Of a stretch of DNA of 30,978 nucleotides, positions 15,609-25,350 are shown piece by piece. Each line of letters opens with the position of its first letter. Positions within the stretch are counted from its first letter, which is position 1. The notes under the pieces were generated by a model that made no database searches, was not told the origin of the DNA, and saw nothing but the letters and a program-made list of their open reading frames with translations. This DNA is from Flavobacteriia bacterium (GTDB taxonomy: Bacteria > Bacteroidota > Bacteroidia > Flavobacteriales > Schleiferiaceae). The DNA lies in NCBI GenBank assembly GCA_949516455.1, contig CATILC010000069.1, positions 1 through 30,978 of the forward strand, written 5' to 3'. The translations under genes and the position numbers were made by a program.

Positions 15609-16325
15609 TCACCGCAGGCGGAAATTCACAGGAACGATGAATTGTGTTCGTGCCGGCAGTCCATTGTGCTTACCCGGAGTGAAATCAGGAAGTTGACGGA
15701 CGGCTTCAGCCGCTGCCTTTTCCAGCTGTGGATCGACCCTGCCGCTCACGGCAGCGACATCTACTACTTGTCCCTTCTCATCCACGGTGAATTGAACATA
15801 GGCCCGGCCCGAAACGCCCATGCTGCGGAGGTATTGCGGGTAGTCAGCGGTCGTGGCGATGAAGCGTGCCAATTCAGTCTGCAGACACTCATAGCGCGCA
15901 TCTTCATCGACTATGGATTCGCAGCCGGGATAGATGGGTTTCTGACCGATCAGGGCGAGCGGTAAGGACTCAATGATCTCTTCATGCCGCTCCATACCGA
16001 TGGTGTCCAAGTGGTTCAGTCCAATGACGCTGTCCACCACAGGGCCCGGATCGGGTTTTGGGTCGGGATCGGGTTCAGGCTCTGGAGACACCACGGGATC
16101 GAGGCGTTCGTTCCTTTTTTTCTTCGGGCGTTCTTTTTCCTTACGGTAGGTGGGGATCACTTCAGGCTCTGCGGTAAAGGTGACGGCCAGGGGCTCTTCT
16201 TTTGGCAAGGGATCCAGGTAGCTGCGGTATTGGAGTGTGCCGATGGCCAGCAGCAAAGAGCAGATCAATCCCAAGAGGAAGAACAGGGGGCGCATGGGCT
16301 GTTCAGGGTGTGGTCGCGTCTTCAT
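15609..16325 (-). CDS. TonB family energy-transducing protein (copy 1)
   Basis: The 238-residue protein has a membrane anchor (about 13 to 31), a basic then acidic-proline linker (PEPEPDPDPKPDPGP, residues 81 to 95) and a C-terminal TonB domain with GRAYVQFTVDEKGQVVDV and the ending FIVPVNFRLR. It shares with its downstream-encoded paralogue the IYPGCE segment with Cys135 and a second Cys147, a pair common to Bacteroidota TonB proteins. TonB transmits proton-motive force from ExbB/ExbD to outer-membrane receptors; no ExbBD genes are in the window. An alternative ATG at 16295 lies just before the membrane helix. It is separated from the other tonB-like gene by a strong terminator, so it probably has its own promoter in the 100-bp gap, though I see no TAnnTTTG match there. 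Confidence 0.9.
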   Translation of the reverse strand: MKTRPHPEQPMRPLFFLLGLICSLLLAIGTLQYRSYLDPLPKEEPLAVTFTAEPEVIPTYRKEKERPKKKRNERLDPVVSPEPEPDPDPKPDPGPVVDSVIGLNHLDTIGMERHEEIIESLPLALIGQKPIYPGCESIVDEDARYECLQTELARFIATTADYPQYLRSMGVSGRAYVQFTVDEKGQVVDVAAVSGRVDPQLEKAAAEAVRQLPDFTPGKHNGLPARTQFIVPVNFRLR

Positions 16326-16379
16326 AGGTCATTCCTTTATAATGGAACGAGCCCGATGGGATTCAGCGTATAGCAGAAC

Positions 16380-16404
16380 AAAAAAAAAGGCCCGAAAAGG
16401 GCCT
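16380..16404 (-). terminator. Rho-independent terminator between the two tonB-like genes
   Basis: On the minus strand a six-base-pair GC-rich stem (AGGCCC/GGGCCT) with a five-base TTTTC loop is followed by an uninterrupted run of eight T residues. It lies about 22 bases after the stop codon of the 16427-17134 gene and before the start of the next TonB gene. This is the clearest intrinsic terminator in the window. Confidence 0.85.
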
Positions 16405-16426
16405 GAGTTTTATGAAGACTGACTGT

Positions 16427-17134
16427 CTACTGTAGACGGAAATTGATCGGCACGGTGTACGACATCCGCACGGCACGGCCGCTCTGTTTTGCAGGCTTGA
16501 GTTTTGGGAGTTTGCCCACTACGTCCACTGCAGACTTATCCAGCATCTTATCGACTCCCCGGGCCACCTCCACATTGGAGATCTTTCCGTTCTTCTCTAC
16601 GACGAAGCTGACGAATACCCGGCCCTGAACGCCCATCTGCCGGGACATCTCTGGGTAGTCCACATTCTTGGAGATGAATTTCATCAGGCTGAGCTGAAAG
16701 CACTGGAATTTGGCCTCCTCATTCGGCTCGTTCTCGCAACCTGGGAAGACGGGCTTGTTCTCCACGACAGCGAAATTCAGGATCTCATCGGATTCCTCTT
16801 CTTCCACCTCAATGATCTCGATCACTTCTTCCTGATCGGTCTCAATGCTTTCGATCTCGAGTTCTTCCTCAAGTTCCACCTCGTCGGCCACGACTTCGAG
16901 GATCTCTGGCGGAGGTGGTGGAGGGGGCGGAGGTGTCTTTTGTTCACGTTCGGTCATCGGGATCACCTCATCATCAATGGCCACGTCCAGCTGGCCCAGG
17001 TCCATGGGGCCGCTTTCATAGGTTCTGTATTCGATGGCTCCAATGGAGATGCCCAAAGCGAGGACGAGACCGAGAAGCAGGTACATCCCACGGCTCTTCT
17101 CCAGATCGGCGTTCGGATTTTTCTTGAGTTCCAT
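16427..17134 (-). CDS. TonB family energy-transducing protein (copy 2)
   Basis: A 235-residue TonB protein with a membrane anchor (about 18 to 34), nine consecutive prolines (68 to 76), a very acidic linker (about 84 to 117, many Glu) and the C-terminal TonB fold with GRVFVSFVVEKNGKISNVEV, KLPKLKPAKQSGR and the end YTVPINFRLQ. Cys133 in VFPGCE and Cys145 in FQCFQ reproduce the paired cysteines of copy 1 with identical spacing. The linker differs completely between the copies, which suggests different reach or partner use. A TACTTTAG box (one mismatch from TAnnTTTG, 17156-17163) lies 21 bases before the ATG, and a strong terminator follows the gene, so it can be a single-gene unit. Confidence 0.92.
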   Translation of the reverse strand: MELKKNPNADLEKSRGMYLLLGLVLALGISIGAIEYRTYESGPMDLGQLDVAIDDEVIPMTEREQKTPPPPPPPPPEILEVVADEVELEEELEIESIETDQEEVIEIIEVEEEESDEILNFAVVENKPVFPGCENEPNEEAKFQCFQLSLMKFISKNVDYPEMSRQMGVQGRVFVSFVVEKNGKISNVEVARGVDKMLDKSAVDVVGKLPKLKPAKQSGRAVRMSYTVPINFRLQ

Positions 17135-17163
17135 TATCTCAATTCAAATTGGCTCCTAAAGTA

Positions 17164-17190
17164 CAAAAAGCATCAGGTCTTGGAAGACCC
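17164..17190 (-). terminator. Possible weak terminator at the end of the VanZ-like gene
   Basis: The minus strand has GGTCTTCCAAGACC, a stem of five to six base pairs overlapping the last codons of the VanZ-like gene, then TGATGC and five T residues. The six-base gap between stem and T run makes it weaker than the terminator at 16380-16404. Confidence 0.35.
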
Positions 17191-17595
17191 GATGATGCGC
17201 CGATGCAGTGCGGTCATCAGACCAAATCCGGCAAGCGCCCCTGCGGTATTTGCAGCAAAATCTTCCCATGTGCCGCTGCGACCGATGGCGACAGTTTCCT
17301 GTAGGATCTCCAAAATGCCCCCTGCGGTCATTCCGAGAAGGACAAGAAGCCAACGATTCTCTTTTTTGGGTGGTCTGTACTTGAAATTCCATCCGATCAG
17401 CCCCATATAGTAGAGCACATAGATGATGAAGTACATGCCTCCGTGGAGCATCAGATCCTTAAAGGACAAGAGAAAGCTTGGGATATCCCGCCCCTGAACC
17501 AAACTGAAATAGGTAATGGTCAGTCCCCAGCCAAACCCCGGCAGGAAACCTATGGCTTTTTGAAGCCAGCTGGATCTAACCCACCAGCTCTCCAT
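17173..17595 (-). CDS. VanZ-like family membrane protein
   Basis: From the ATG at 17595 the protein has 140 residues and four membrane helices. The KDLMLHGGMYFIIYVLYYMG segment, the GGILEILQETV loop-helix and the FAANTAGALAGFGL motif form the VanZ-like pattern, in which an acidic residue and Asn follow the fourth helix. VanZ itself gives low-level teicoplanin resistance, but most relatives have no known function and act on unknown envelope targets. Its start lies inside the end of gcvH (20-base overlap; 32 bases if the ATG at 17607 is used), so translation is probably coupled. The final codons form an inverted repeat with a T run after the stop, a possible weak terminator. Confidence 0.85.
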   Translation of the reverse strand: MESWWVRSSWLQKAIGFLPGFGWGLTITYFSLVQGRDIPSFLLSFKDLMLHGGMYFIIYVLYYMGLIGWNFKYRPPKKENRWLLVLLGMTAGGILEILQETVAIGRSGTWEDFAANTAGALAGFGLMTALHRRIIGSSKT

Positions 17596-17953
17596 AGGCG
17601 CTGGCATCCATCAATTCGTCAAGCGCACTGGTATCGTCCATCCGGACCTTGATGATCCATCCTTCTCCGTAGCAATCCGAATTGATCTTTTCCGGATCGG
17701 ACTCCAACTCCTCATTGAAGGCGATGATCTCACCGCCGACGGGCATAAAGAGATCGCTCACCGTCTTGACCGCCTCGATGGAGCCAAATACTTCGTCCTT
17801 GGCCATGGTTTCGCCTTCGGTCTCTACTTCCACGAAAACGATGTCGCCCAATTCGCCCTGGGCAAAGTCAGAAATTCCAATGATGGCGGTATCACCTTCT
17901 ATACGAACCCATTCGTGTTCTTTGCTGTAGCGCAGGTCTTCGGGGATGTTCAT
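17576..17953 (-). CDS. gcvH: Glycine cleavage system H protein
   Basis: GcvH carries the lipoyl arm that shuttles the aminomethyl group between the P, T and L proteins of glycine cleavage. The 125-residue sequence matches the family from LRYSKEHEWVRIEGDTAIIG at the N-terminus, through the lipoylation site GSIEAVKTVSDLFMP with Lys63, to the C-terminal GEGWIIKV segment. Length is normal. The partner genes gcvP and gcvT are not in the window; instead gcvH lies 51 bp behind sprA and overlaps the VanZ-like gene. A CACTTTTG box (one mismatch from the -7 consensus, 17974-17981) lies 20 bases upstream of the ATG, so it may be transcribed both with sprA and on its own. Confidence 0.97.
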   Translation of the reverse strand: MNIPEDLRYSKEHEWVRIEGDTAIIGISDFAQGELGDIVFVEVETEGETMAKDEVFGSIEAVKTVSDLFMPVGGEIIAFNEELESDPEKINSDCYGEGWIIKVRMDDTSALDELMDASAYGELVG

Positions 17954-18004
17954 CTGGTCGGTTTTATGAAGGACAAAAGTGCAGAATAATCATCAAGAGA
18001 AAAA

Positions 18005-21000
18005 TTATTGACCCAGATTCAACCGCACGCTGATCCCGGCATTGACATTGGAGGTCGGGAAGGCAGTAGAGATCTTGTACTCACTGATGTTGTGGTCGTA
18101 AAAGAACTTCGCGGTCACCCGCGGAGTAAGGACGTAATCCGCGGAGAATTTGATGTTCACGATGCGCTGGCCCGCATTGACCTGATCCAGATTCTCCACA
18201 ATGCGCCGGACCACGGTGATGTTGTCCCGTATGGAGAGATCGACCTTGAGTTCGAGATTGCTCTGCACGGCCTTTTTCGCCGCACCGACCCGAATGAAGT
18301 TGAAGCGGATGTCTTTGATGATATAGCCGAGGCCGACCACGTATTCCACGCCCTTGATCTCAGAGACCTGATTGTTCGCCAAACTGAGGCCGATGTTGCG
18401 GTCCATCTTGTAGTCGAAGCGGACCGATACACTGTTCTTCATCCGGACATTGACCCCGATCAGAGGAGAAAATTGCTCGGTCAGGCTGATCTGGTTGATC
18501 AGGGTCTCGAACATGAAGTCTCCGTTGATGTTCCTGGGGTTGCTCCCCGGTTGGGCGAGCAATGAATCCATGTAAGCCAGGTTGGTCGTGTAGCTCTGTA
18601 CGCTGTAAGTGGAACTGTAGGTGTGGCTGAGGGTGAAGGTCTGGAACTGGTCCCTGAACCAAGCGTATTTCATCAGACCGTCATAGCTGACCGACCAATT
18701 TGGAATGGGCACCCGTTTTTTCCATTCCAGACCGTAGCCGCTTGCATCATTGCCGGTGTAGGCGGCCAGGAAAGCCGGGATCAATACATTTTGACTGATC
18801 AGTGAATAGCCGTCATATCCGAAATTGGTCGAATCGGCGGTACCGACGATCTCGGCCGCGTAATTCGGGTCGCGCGCTGCCCGATCCTGGGCCAGTCTTC
18901 TGGAGATCTCTATTCGGTTGTCCAGGAATTGCTGGAAGACCTTGGAACTGTAAAGAGGTGCACTCGAACGGTCCCAGGCCGTGGGGATGGCGAAAAAGGA
19001 GATGTTGTAGTTCCCTGTGACATTCTTGTTCTGCTCGGTGAAATTGTCCAGGTTCTCATCAAATCGCCAGAAGGAATTCGTGTTCTTCGCGTCGCTCAGA
19101 GTGGCGGTGATGTCGATGCGCAGGTCCTGCCAGGGTTCCACCTGTGCCCGCAGATTCATGCTTTCACTTCGCGTACGGGTAAAGGGATTGTTCTGGTACG
19201 GACTCGTGGTCAGCCAGCCATTCCGGGCCGCTTGCACACGGACATCGTTATCGGAAAGGTCGTCTGGAGGTTGCAGCCCCATGGCGAAGCCGAATCCAGG
19301 TGCCCAGTTGTTTCCTGGACTCGTCCCAAAGTGCTCAGGACGCGGAAGGAAACCCGGCAGTCCGGTGCCCTCGGTCAGCTGATAGGTGCCGCTCACACTG
19401 CGCAAACCCATGCCCACCCGAAGCATGCCCTTGAGGATCTTCTCTGCCACGGATTCTTTGGTGCTGTCCTGCTCCTCCTGCTTGTCGTCCGAAGGTCCGC
19501 CACGGGGCATTCTCCGGCGCACCGGTCCCCTCGAATTCCGCCTGCCCATGCCCTGTCCGTTGATCTTCTGCAGATAGGGGATCTTGTTGTAGAGGTTGAC
19601 GAAGTTCAGCTGGGCCGAACCATTGATCGTGGCGCTGTTCTGCACCGTGCTCCCCAAGCGCAAGGTGTCGCTGGCTGCATTGAGGGCCACCTGTGAGTTG
19701 GTCATCCAGTTCAGGGTTCCTGCATAGCGTACATCGGAGGTGATCCAGTCGATGGCTGGGAGCTTTTCAAACGGCAGCTGATAGCTGAGGTTGACACTTT
19801 GCTGGAACTGCGTGGGCCGGCCACCGGCCCAAAAACTCTCCTTGATGCTCGCCTGAACCGAATCGGCAGATGCCGGACCATACAATTCGTCCACACGCGT
19901 GTTGGCCGTTGCCGTATAATCGAATTTAATGGCTTTGGTCAGGTCCCAAGCCAAGTCATACTGACGCCTCATGGTGAAGGCCTTGTTGTAGGTCGTGGGC
20001 AGCTCAAAGGAGAGGTTATCGGTGTTCCGTTGTTTGTTCTCCTGATACATTCGGTTGACTTCGGTCCGGAAGGTGAAGCGGCTGGGATAGAAGTAAAAGT
20101 TGAAGTCCCGAAGGAGGGCCCACCAATCCGATTGGAACAGAGGCACCTCGTAGAAGGGCTCCACTGCCACGGGCTTGGTCTGGTATTGATACTGGAAGTT
20201 CGCCTTGTGGTCGATCCGCCGGTCGAATTCGGTATTGATGTCCCTTCGGAACTGTTCGTTGAATGAATAGCCCACAGTGAAATTTTCCACATCGTAGACC
20301 TGAGGCGGGCGTTTGGATCCCGGATCGCGGTTTCGTCCCACATTCGTGAAGTTGATGCCTCTTCTTTGGGTGTAGTCCTGAGCGATGCGCTTGAGCTTTT
20401 GCCGTTCCTCATTGGTTTCCAGATTGGCCAGCGCATCGTCGAATTCAATGTCCGGATCGAGTGGATTGAACATCGGGTCTTTCCATTCCTCGGCGATCCC
20501 AAAGTAGAAGGGGATCCGCAGGCGTGCAGACTCACCGAAGAACTTACCCAGTTCGAAGTTGGACTGAAGGTCGTACCCATAGATGGTTTCCTGCTGACGT
20601 TCGGTCGGTCCCTGGTCCAGGGTACCGAAGCCGAGGGTGCTCATCCTTCCAGAGAGGGCCACGTTACCAAAGTCGGCCAGTTTGGCGGTCATTCGGGCAT
20701 TGGCTGCCCATCCTCCGCGCTGGTCGAAATCGGTCAGGCGGAGTTCGTTGATCCACACCTCGGCGCACTTGGAGAGGCCGTCATCGCCATCTCCGGAGAT
20801 CTGCTTTTTGGGATTTCGGATCCCGATCATGATGGTGCGGATGTTGCTCAGATTGGGCGCACCGATCACTGAGATGCTCTTGCCGTCTCTGTTGAGGGTG
20901 TATCGGTCGGTGATCCCGAGGTTCGGGTTGTCCCTGATCTTCTGATCGCGCTCGAGTTTGGCGTCCTTCAGGTCGTTAAAATCAAAATTGAATTCATTGA

Positions 21001-24000
21001 TCTCAGGCCAGATCTTTTCGGGAATGCTTGCGCCCCAGTCGGTGACCTTCATGGGGATCTCGTACTCGTAGTAGTTCTGGTTGTAATCGCTGCCCAGGCG
21101 CACGAAGATGCTGAGGTCGTTGTCGCGCAGCGGACGATTGTCTCCGGCCTCGGCGTGCACGAACATCTTCAGTCTTTTGAACATGCGCATGTCCATGCTC
21201 AGGTTTCGGAATACCGCCCGGGCATCGCCATCCAATAACTCACAGACCCGAAGAGAGAGCGACTGCTCGTTCTGCTGCTGCAGGGAGGCCGTGCCGAAGA
21301 GTACCTGCCGGTCGATCCCCGGAGGTAGGACGTAGGGGATCGGGGTTCGCGACCCGTTTTCTTCGAGATTCACAGCATTCACTTCAAAGACGGTGTTGCT
21401 GCCTTCATCGGTGGGCACATCCTCCCGAATCCCATCCAGGGAGAAGCGGTAGCGTCGCCATTCTCCGCGCACCAGATCCATCGCCGCAAAGCGCAGGACC
21501 ACAGGCTGCTCAAAATCGGTCAGGAACATGCGCATGAAGCGGATGGAGCGGAAGTCATTGATCGGACCCACGCGCTTGTCGGGAAAGAAAATGGGGATCT
21601 TGAACTGATACCAGGTGGCTGAGCCGATCTGCCCGTTGGGCAGCTCGATGCCCGTAGCGGTGAACCGGTCGGTGATGTGGTTCTGACCTACGACCATGTC
21701 TTCGGGCCGGATGCTCACCTTGTATTGATAGTAGCTCTCCGTTTTGCTCATGGTCTGGTCCCGGTTCAGATCCTCCATATCGGGCAGCTGAGTGGCCGAC
21801 TGAGGGAAGCCATTCACCTGCTGAGTGGAGGAGTTGTCCTGCGGGTTGTTGAAGAGTTTGTACCGATCCAGTATGTTGCCATTCGATGCGTCGTAGTCGG
21901 CAGAGAGGTAGTATTTGAAATTGTCTCCAGAAGGGTCTGCCGCGGCCACTTGGTAGGCTCCGGTGCCCTGTCCGATATTGGCCGCGATCCGACTCAGATA
22001 ACTGAGGGAGCTGTCCACAGACCAGTTGGTTTCCTGTGCATCGCTGAGTCCATCGAGCCCCACATCCTGCTTTACACGAGAGGCCGGATCGTTGTCAAAT
22101 GCAGCAACAAGCGGTTGGTTCCTTGGCACGTAACCCCAGACGGTCGAGTCCACCACGGAGGGATCGCCTGTGGGCGACATTCCGTTTTCGAACATCTGTC
22201 GTCCATCCTTCAAAATATCTTCAGAGACGGAGCCCAGATTGAAATACAGATCGCCTCCTTTCAGTGAAGGGTCTTCCATGAAGGGATCCATGATCCAGAA
22301 CTGGATGTATTCGATGTTCTGCTCTTCAAAATTGTTGGTCTGCAGCGAACGCATGATCCCGCCCCAACGAGACTCAGGCGCGCGCAATGCGCCATCTTGG
22401 TCGATGCCTGCCGAATAGGCAGAGGGCGCCACATCAAAATTGTAGGGTCCGCGTTCAGCCGGATAATAGGCCACATCCATCATGGCGATGTTCCGCGGCT
22501 GCGAGGCGTCGAGCTGCCTGTTTGGGTAGACCTCACGCACCAGGACTTGTCGAACGTATTGACCGGAGGTCTGATTCGGATCTCCTGAAATATTGGAAGG
22601 CGTGTTGCCGTCGTTGTTGTAAAAGGTCGGGTCGATGGTATACCAGGCCAGCCGTGCTCTGTTGAAGTTGTAGGCGTTGGAGTTGTTCAGCAGCCCCTCA
22701 GAAAACAGCCCTCCCTGCCCGGAAGGCGTGCTCGCCAGCACCCAGGCATTGGGGTTGCGGATGTCGATCATCGTCTGTGCACTCTCAAAGTCATCGATGT
22801 AGGTAGTGGGTTCGTCACCGATACGGATGCCTCTCGGCGAGCCCGGGATCAGGTGTGCCCATTCGCCCTGAAAGCTGATGTCCGAGGGTTCTTTGGTGTC
22901 CAGAAAGGGGATGCGGTCCACAAAACGCGTTAGATACGGGGCGTCGTCATTGAACTGCCCATTGAGTCCGATCAGGGTGTTGGAGATGGGCTCCTCTCCC
23001 AGATTGACCTTTTGCGTGAGCGGCCGCTCGGTGAGGTTTACTACGGTTGCGCCCAGATTGAGTTTGTCAGAAAATTTGTATTCCGCATCCAGCCCTACGT
23101 AGGTCTTCGTCTGGAAATTGAACATGGCGTTGTTCTCGAAGTCCACCTTGATCGGCATCCCCGAAGCCAAGATGCCGTCGTTGATGATCTTGACACGGCC
23201 CAGGGTATAATCCACGGTGTAGTCGACATTTTCAGTCAACATCGTCCCGCCTGCGGTGACGCGGACACTTCCCTGCGGAACGTTGTAGGCGCCCAGCGGG
23301 ATCTCGCTTCCGCCCGCCGACTTGTATTGCCCGCGCAGCAGAAATTTGTTGAGTTGGGTCTGATTCTGTGCCTTGAAGCGGGTAGAATCGTAGAGTTCCT
23401 GGAAGACATAACGCTCTCGGTCTTGCGGATCGTTCAGCTTGTTGGTCAGGTTCGAACCGAAGGGTTCGAGTACAGGGAAGATGATGCGTCCGTTCTGAGG
23501 GAAGATGGTGCGGTTGGGGATGAAATCGAAGAAACCGTCTCCGCCCGGAACCGGATCGTTGTTGTTGTTCAGCTTGTCCACGTCCATCACGCGGATGAGC
23601 AATTGATCGTTCAGGTTGCCCTTGGGCAGGAAGGGAATGGGCACTCCTGTCTCGTCGTTCATGTAGAGTACGTGCAATCGGAAATCCTCCTGATTCAACT
23701 GATAGGCATTCAGGCTGTAGACATTCTTCATCATCAGGTCCCAGATCGGGGTCTTGACGTTGAGGATGGCGCTCTTCAGCATCTTGGTCACCAGGGTCTG
23801 TGGCGCATTGATCCCGTCGTTGGAAAATTCACCGACCTGATAGATCCGGCCGTTCATGGTGTACTGGAATGCCACGGCCAGCACTTCGTCCTGATTCAGC
23901 GCTTGGTTCAGCGTGATGAATCCGAGCTGGGGATCGAAGCGGTATTCATTCGGATTCAGTTTTCGCGCATTGGCCAGCTCAATGAATTCAGTGGCTTCCT

Positions 24001-25345
24001 CATAGCCGGCCGAGTTCAGCAAGGCGTTGGCCTGGGAGATGTCGCGGATGCCTGGAAGGTCCTGAGACAAGCTGGTCGGGTTCAGTCGGTTGTTGCCGTT
24101 GGTGGGCGGGGTGCTGCTCTCCGGATTGGGACTTGGTCCGGGAAAGATGGAAGGGCCGGGTAGGGCATTGGCTGGATTCCTGTAGGAACCGTTCTCGTTT
24201 TCTCCAAGATCCATGAAGGCCAGAATATTGCGCACGTTTTGTGTCGAATTGCGGCGGTTGGTCACCCACACTTCAATGCGCGTGATCTGTATCTGAGAGG
24301 TGATGATCGGCAGATTCCTCAGCGCGCGTTCGTAGTTGTTGCGGAAGTATTGGCTCAGGAAGTAGTGTCTGTTGGCCTCGTACTGATCGCCCCAGACTTC
24401 GAAGTCCGTAGCCGTGGAGCCACCCTGTACATTGATGGAATTCGATTGGCTGCGCTGCTCGGAGAAAACCCCCGTGAGTGTCAGTTTGCCGAACTGGAAT
24501 TGCCCCTTCATCCCGAACAGGCTTTGTGCTCCCTGTATCAGGCTGTTGGATGTGGGCAGGCTGACGTTGCCCAGCTCGATCTTTTTGATGATGTCATCTT
24601 CCTGTCCTTCGAACTCCAGTTTCATGGTATTCTCAAAGGCGAAGGTGGCTTCGGTGTCGTAGTTGGTCTTCAGCTTCAGGCGTTCGCCGATCTTCCCTGT
24701 GACATTCATTTGAATGCGCTGATCGAAGTTGAAGTTGAAGATCTTCTGATTGACCACTGGAAGGTTGGGGTTCTTGATCCGTTGAAAGCGGAGGCCGAAA
24801 GTCAACTCTGCCGAACCCTGAGGAGTGATCTGTATCACATTCGATCCAAATACCGTGGCGAAAAGACGGCTGTTCACATTGATGTCCGGTATCAGGCTTT
24901 TCATATCCGATCGTCCGTCGTCATCTTTCTTCGTCGTTCCGAGTCCGTCGTCAACAGAGCCGGGGCCCGAACCTGTTTTACTGCCCCAGTAATTGCGCAT
25001 CTGCTCGTCAAAAACAAAAGCCCGATATTCTTCGGGCGTCATCAGCATGGGCGGAGAGATGATCAGATCACCGACCTTTCGTGTAACGACATATTGGCCG
25101 GATACCGGGTCGTACAGCACATCGAATGAGCCAGGGGTCTTTAGGAAGAGACCGCCGCTCTGATCGCCCGAAAATGGATAGGGAAGGTCCTCCGATGGAT
25201 CATTGGTGTCTGGAGGTGCCCAATGGGCTTGCATACTTCCCAGAGGAATGCGTTCCAGCTCCTTGCCAGGGACAAAGGACATGCTGAGGATCAGAATGAT
25301 CCCGAGACAAAGCGTATGGAACCAAGGGAAGTTCGATCGGCCCAC
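18005..25345 (-). CDS. sprA: Type IX secretion / gliding motility outer-membrane translocon SprA
   Basis: This giant protein of 2446 residues matches SprA (Sov in Porphyromonas), the very large outer-membrane barrel through which type IX secretion substrates leave the cell. It has a signal peptide (residues 1 to about 27, core LCLGIILILSMSFVPG), then two copies of the SprA N-terminal-type region, one early (including KIGERLKLKTNYDTEATF and VSLPTSNSLIQGAQSLFG) and one in the middle (including YYQYKVSIRPEDM), and a C-terminal series of barrel strands ending NVNAGISVRLNLGQ. A basic and acidic low-complexity insert, RRRMPRGGPSDDKQEEQDS, lies near residue 1950. Length agrees with characterised SprA proteins of about 2400 residues. 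The start is a GTG at 25345, five bases after the ruvA stop; no ATG precedes the signal peptide. Other T9SS genes (gldK-N, porV, sprE, sprT) are not in the window. Confidence 0.97.
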   Translation of the reverse strand: MGRSNFPWFHTLCLGIILILSMSFVPGKELERIPLGSMQAHWAPPDTNDPSEDLPYPFSGDQSGGLFLKTPGSFDVLYDPVSGQYVVTRKVGDLIISPPMLMTPEEYRAFVFDEQMRNYWGSKTGSGPGSVDDGLGTTKKDDDGRSDMKSLIPDINVNSRLFATVFGSNVIQITPQGSAELTFGLRFQRIKNPNLPVVNQKIFNFNFDQRIQMNVTGKIGERLKLKTNYDTEATFAFENTMKLEFEGQEDDIIKKIELGNVSLPTSNSLIQGAQSLFGMKGQFQFGKLTLTGVFSEQRSQSNSINVQGGSTATDFEVWGDQYEANRHYFLSQYFRNNYERALRNLPIITSQIQITRIEVWVTNRRNSTQNVRNILAFMDLGENENGSYRNPANALPGPSIFPGPSPNPESSTPPTNGNNRLNPTSLSQDLPGIRDISQANALLNSAGYEEATEFIELANARKLNPNEYRFDPQLGFITLNQALNQDEVLAVAFQYTMNGRIYQVGEFSNDGINAPQTLVTKMLKSAILNVKTPIWDLMMKNVYSLNAYQLNQEDFRLHVLYMNDETGVPIPFLPKGNLNDQLLIRVMDVDKLNNNNDPVPGGDGFFDFIPNRTIFPQNGRIIFPVLEPFGSNLTNKLNDPQDRERYVFQELYDSTRFKAQNQTQLNKFLLRGQYKSAGGSEIPLGAYNVPQGSVRVTAGGTMLTENVDYTVDYTLGRVKIINDGILASGMPIKVDFENNAMFNFQTKTYVGLDAEYKFSDKLNLGATVVNLTERPLTQKVNLGEEPISNTLIGLNGQFNDDAPYLTRFVDRIPFLDTKEPSDISFQGEWAHLIPGSPRGIRIGDEPTTYIDDFESAQTMIDIRNPNAWVLASTPSGQGGLFSEGLLNNSNAYNFNRARLAWYTIDPTFYNNDGNTPSNISGDPNQTSGQYVRQVLVREVYPNRQLDASQPRNIAMMDVAYYPAERGPYNFDVAPSAYSAGIDQDGALRAPESRWGGIMRSLQTNNFEEQNIEYIQFWIMDPFMEDPSLKGGDLYFNLGSVSEDILKDGRQMFENGMSPTGDPSVVDSTVWGYVPRNQPLVAAFDNDPASRVKQDVGLDGLSDAQETNWSVDSSLSYLSRIAANIGQGTGAYQVAAADPSGDNFKYYLSADYDASNGNILDRYKLFNNPQDNSSTQQVNGFPQSATQLPDMEDLNRDQTMSKTESYYQYKVSIRPEDMVVGQNHITDRFTATGIELPNGQIGSATWYQFKIPIFFPDKRVGPINDFRSIRFMRMFLTDFEQPVVLRFAAMDLVRGEWRRYRFSLDGIREDVPTDEGSNTVFEVNAVNLEENGSRTPIPYVLPPGIDRQVLFGTASLQQQNEQSLSLRVCELLDGDARAVFRNLSMDMRMFKRLKMFVHAEAGDNRPLRDNDLSIFVRLGSDYNQNYYEYEIPMKVTDWGASIPEKIWPEINEFNFDFNDLKDAKLERDQKIRDNPNLGITDRYTLNRDGKSISVIGAPNLSNIRTIMIGIRNPKKQISGDGDDGLSKCAEVWINELRLTDFDQRGGWAANARMTAKLADFGNVALSGRMSTLGFGTLDQGPTERQQETIYGYDLQSNFELGKFFGESARLRIPFYFGIAEEWKDPMFNPLDPDIEFDDALANLETNEERQKLKRIAQDYTQRRGINFTNVGRNRDPGSKRPPQVYDVENFTVGYSFNEQFRRDINTEFDRRIDHKANFQYQYQTKPVAVEPFYEVPLFQSDWWALLRDFNFYFYPSRFTFRTEVNRMYQENKQRNTDNLSFELPTTYNKAFTMRRQYDLAWDLTKAIKFDYTATANTRVDELYGPASADSVQASIKESFWAGGRPTQFQQSVNLSYQLPFEKLPAIDWITSDVRYAGTLNWMTNSQVALNAASDTLRLGSTVQNSATINGSAQLNFVNLYNKIPYLQKINGQGMGRRNSRGPVRRRMPRGGPSDDKQEEQDSTKESVAEKILKGMLRVGMGLRSVSGTYQLTEGTGLPGFLPRPEHFGTSPGNNWAPGFGFAMGLQPPDDLSDNDVRVQAARNGWLTTSPYQNNPFTRTRSESMNLRAQVEPWQDLRIDITATLSDAKNTNSFWRFDENLDNFTEQNKNVTGNYNISFFAIPTAWDRSSAPLYSSKVFQQFLDNRIEISRRLAQDRAARDPNYAAEIVGTADSTNFGYDGYSLISQNVLIPAFLAAYTGNDASGYGLEWKKRVPIPNWSVSYDGLMKYAWFRDQFQTFTLSHTYSSTYSVQSYTTNLAYMDSLLAQPGSNPRNINGDFMFETLINQISLTEQFSPLIGVNVRMKNSVSVRFDYKMDRNIGLSLANNQVSEIKGVEYVVGLGYIIKDIRFNFIRVGAAKKAVQSNLELKVDLSIRDNITVVRRIVENLDQVNAGQRIVNIKFSADYVLTPRVTAKFFYDHNISEYKISTAFPTSNVNAGISVRLNLGQ

Positions 25346-25350
25346 CTGAT

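Noticed and set aside
23012..25129. Long plus-strand ORFs (383 and 296 codons) antisense to sprA
   Set aside because: They mirror sprA codons, show no domain, signal or start context, and are rich in Val/Leu/His/Gly strings typical of reversed coding sequence.
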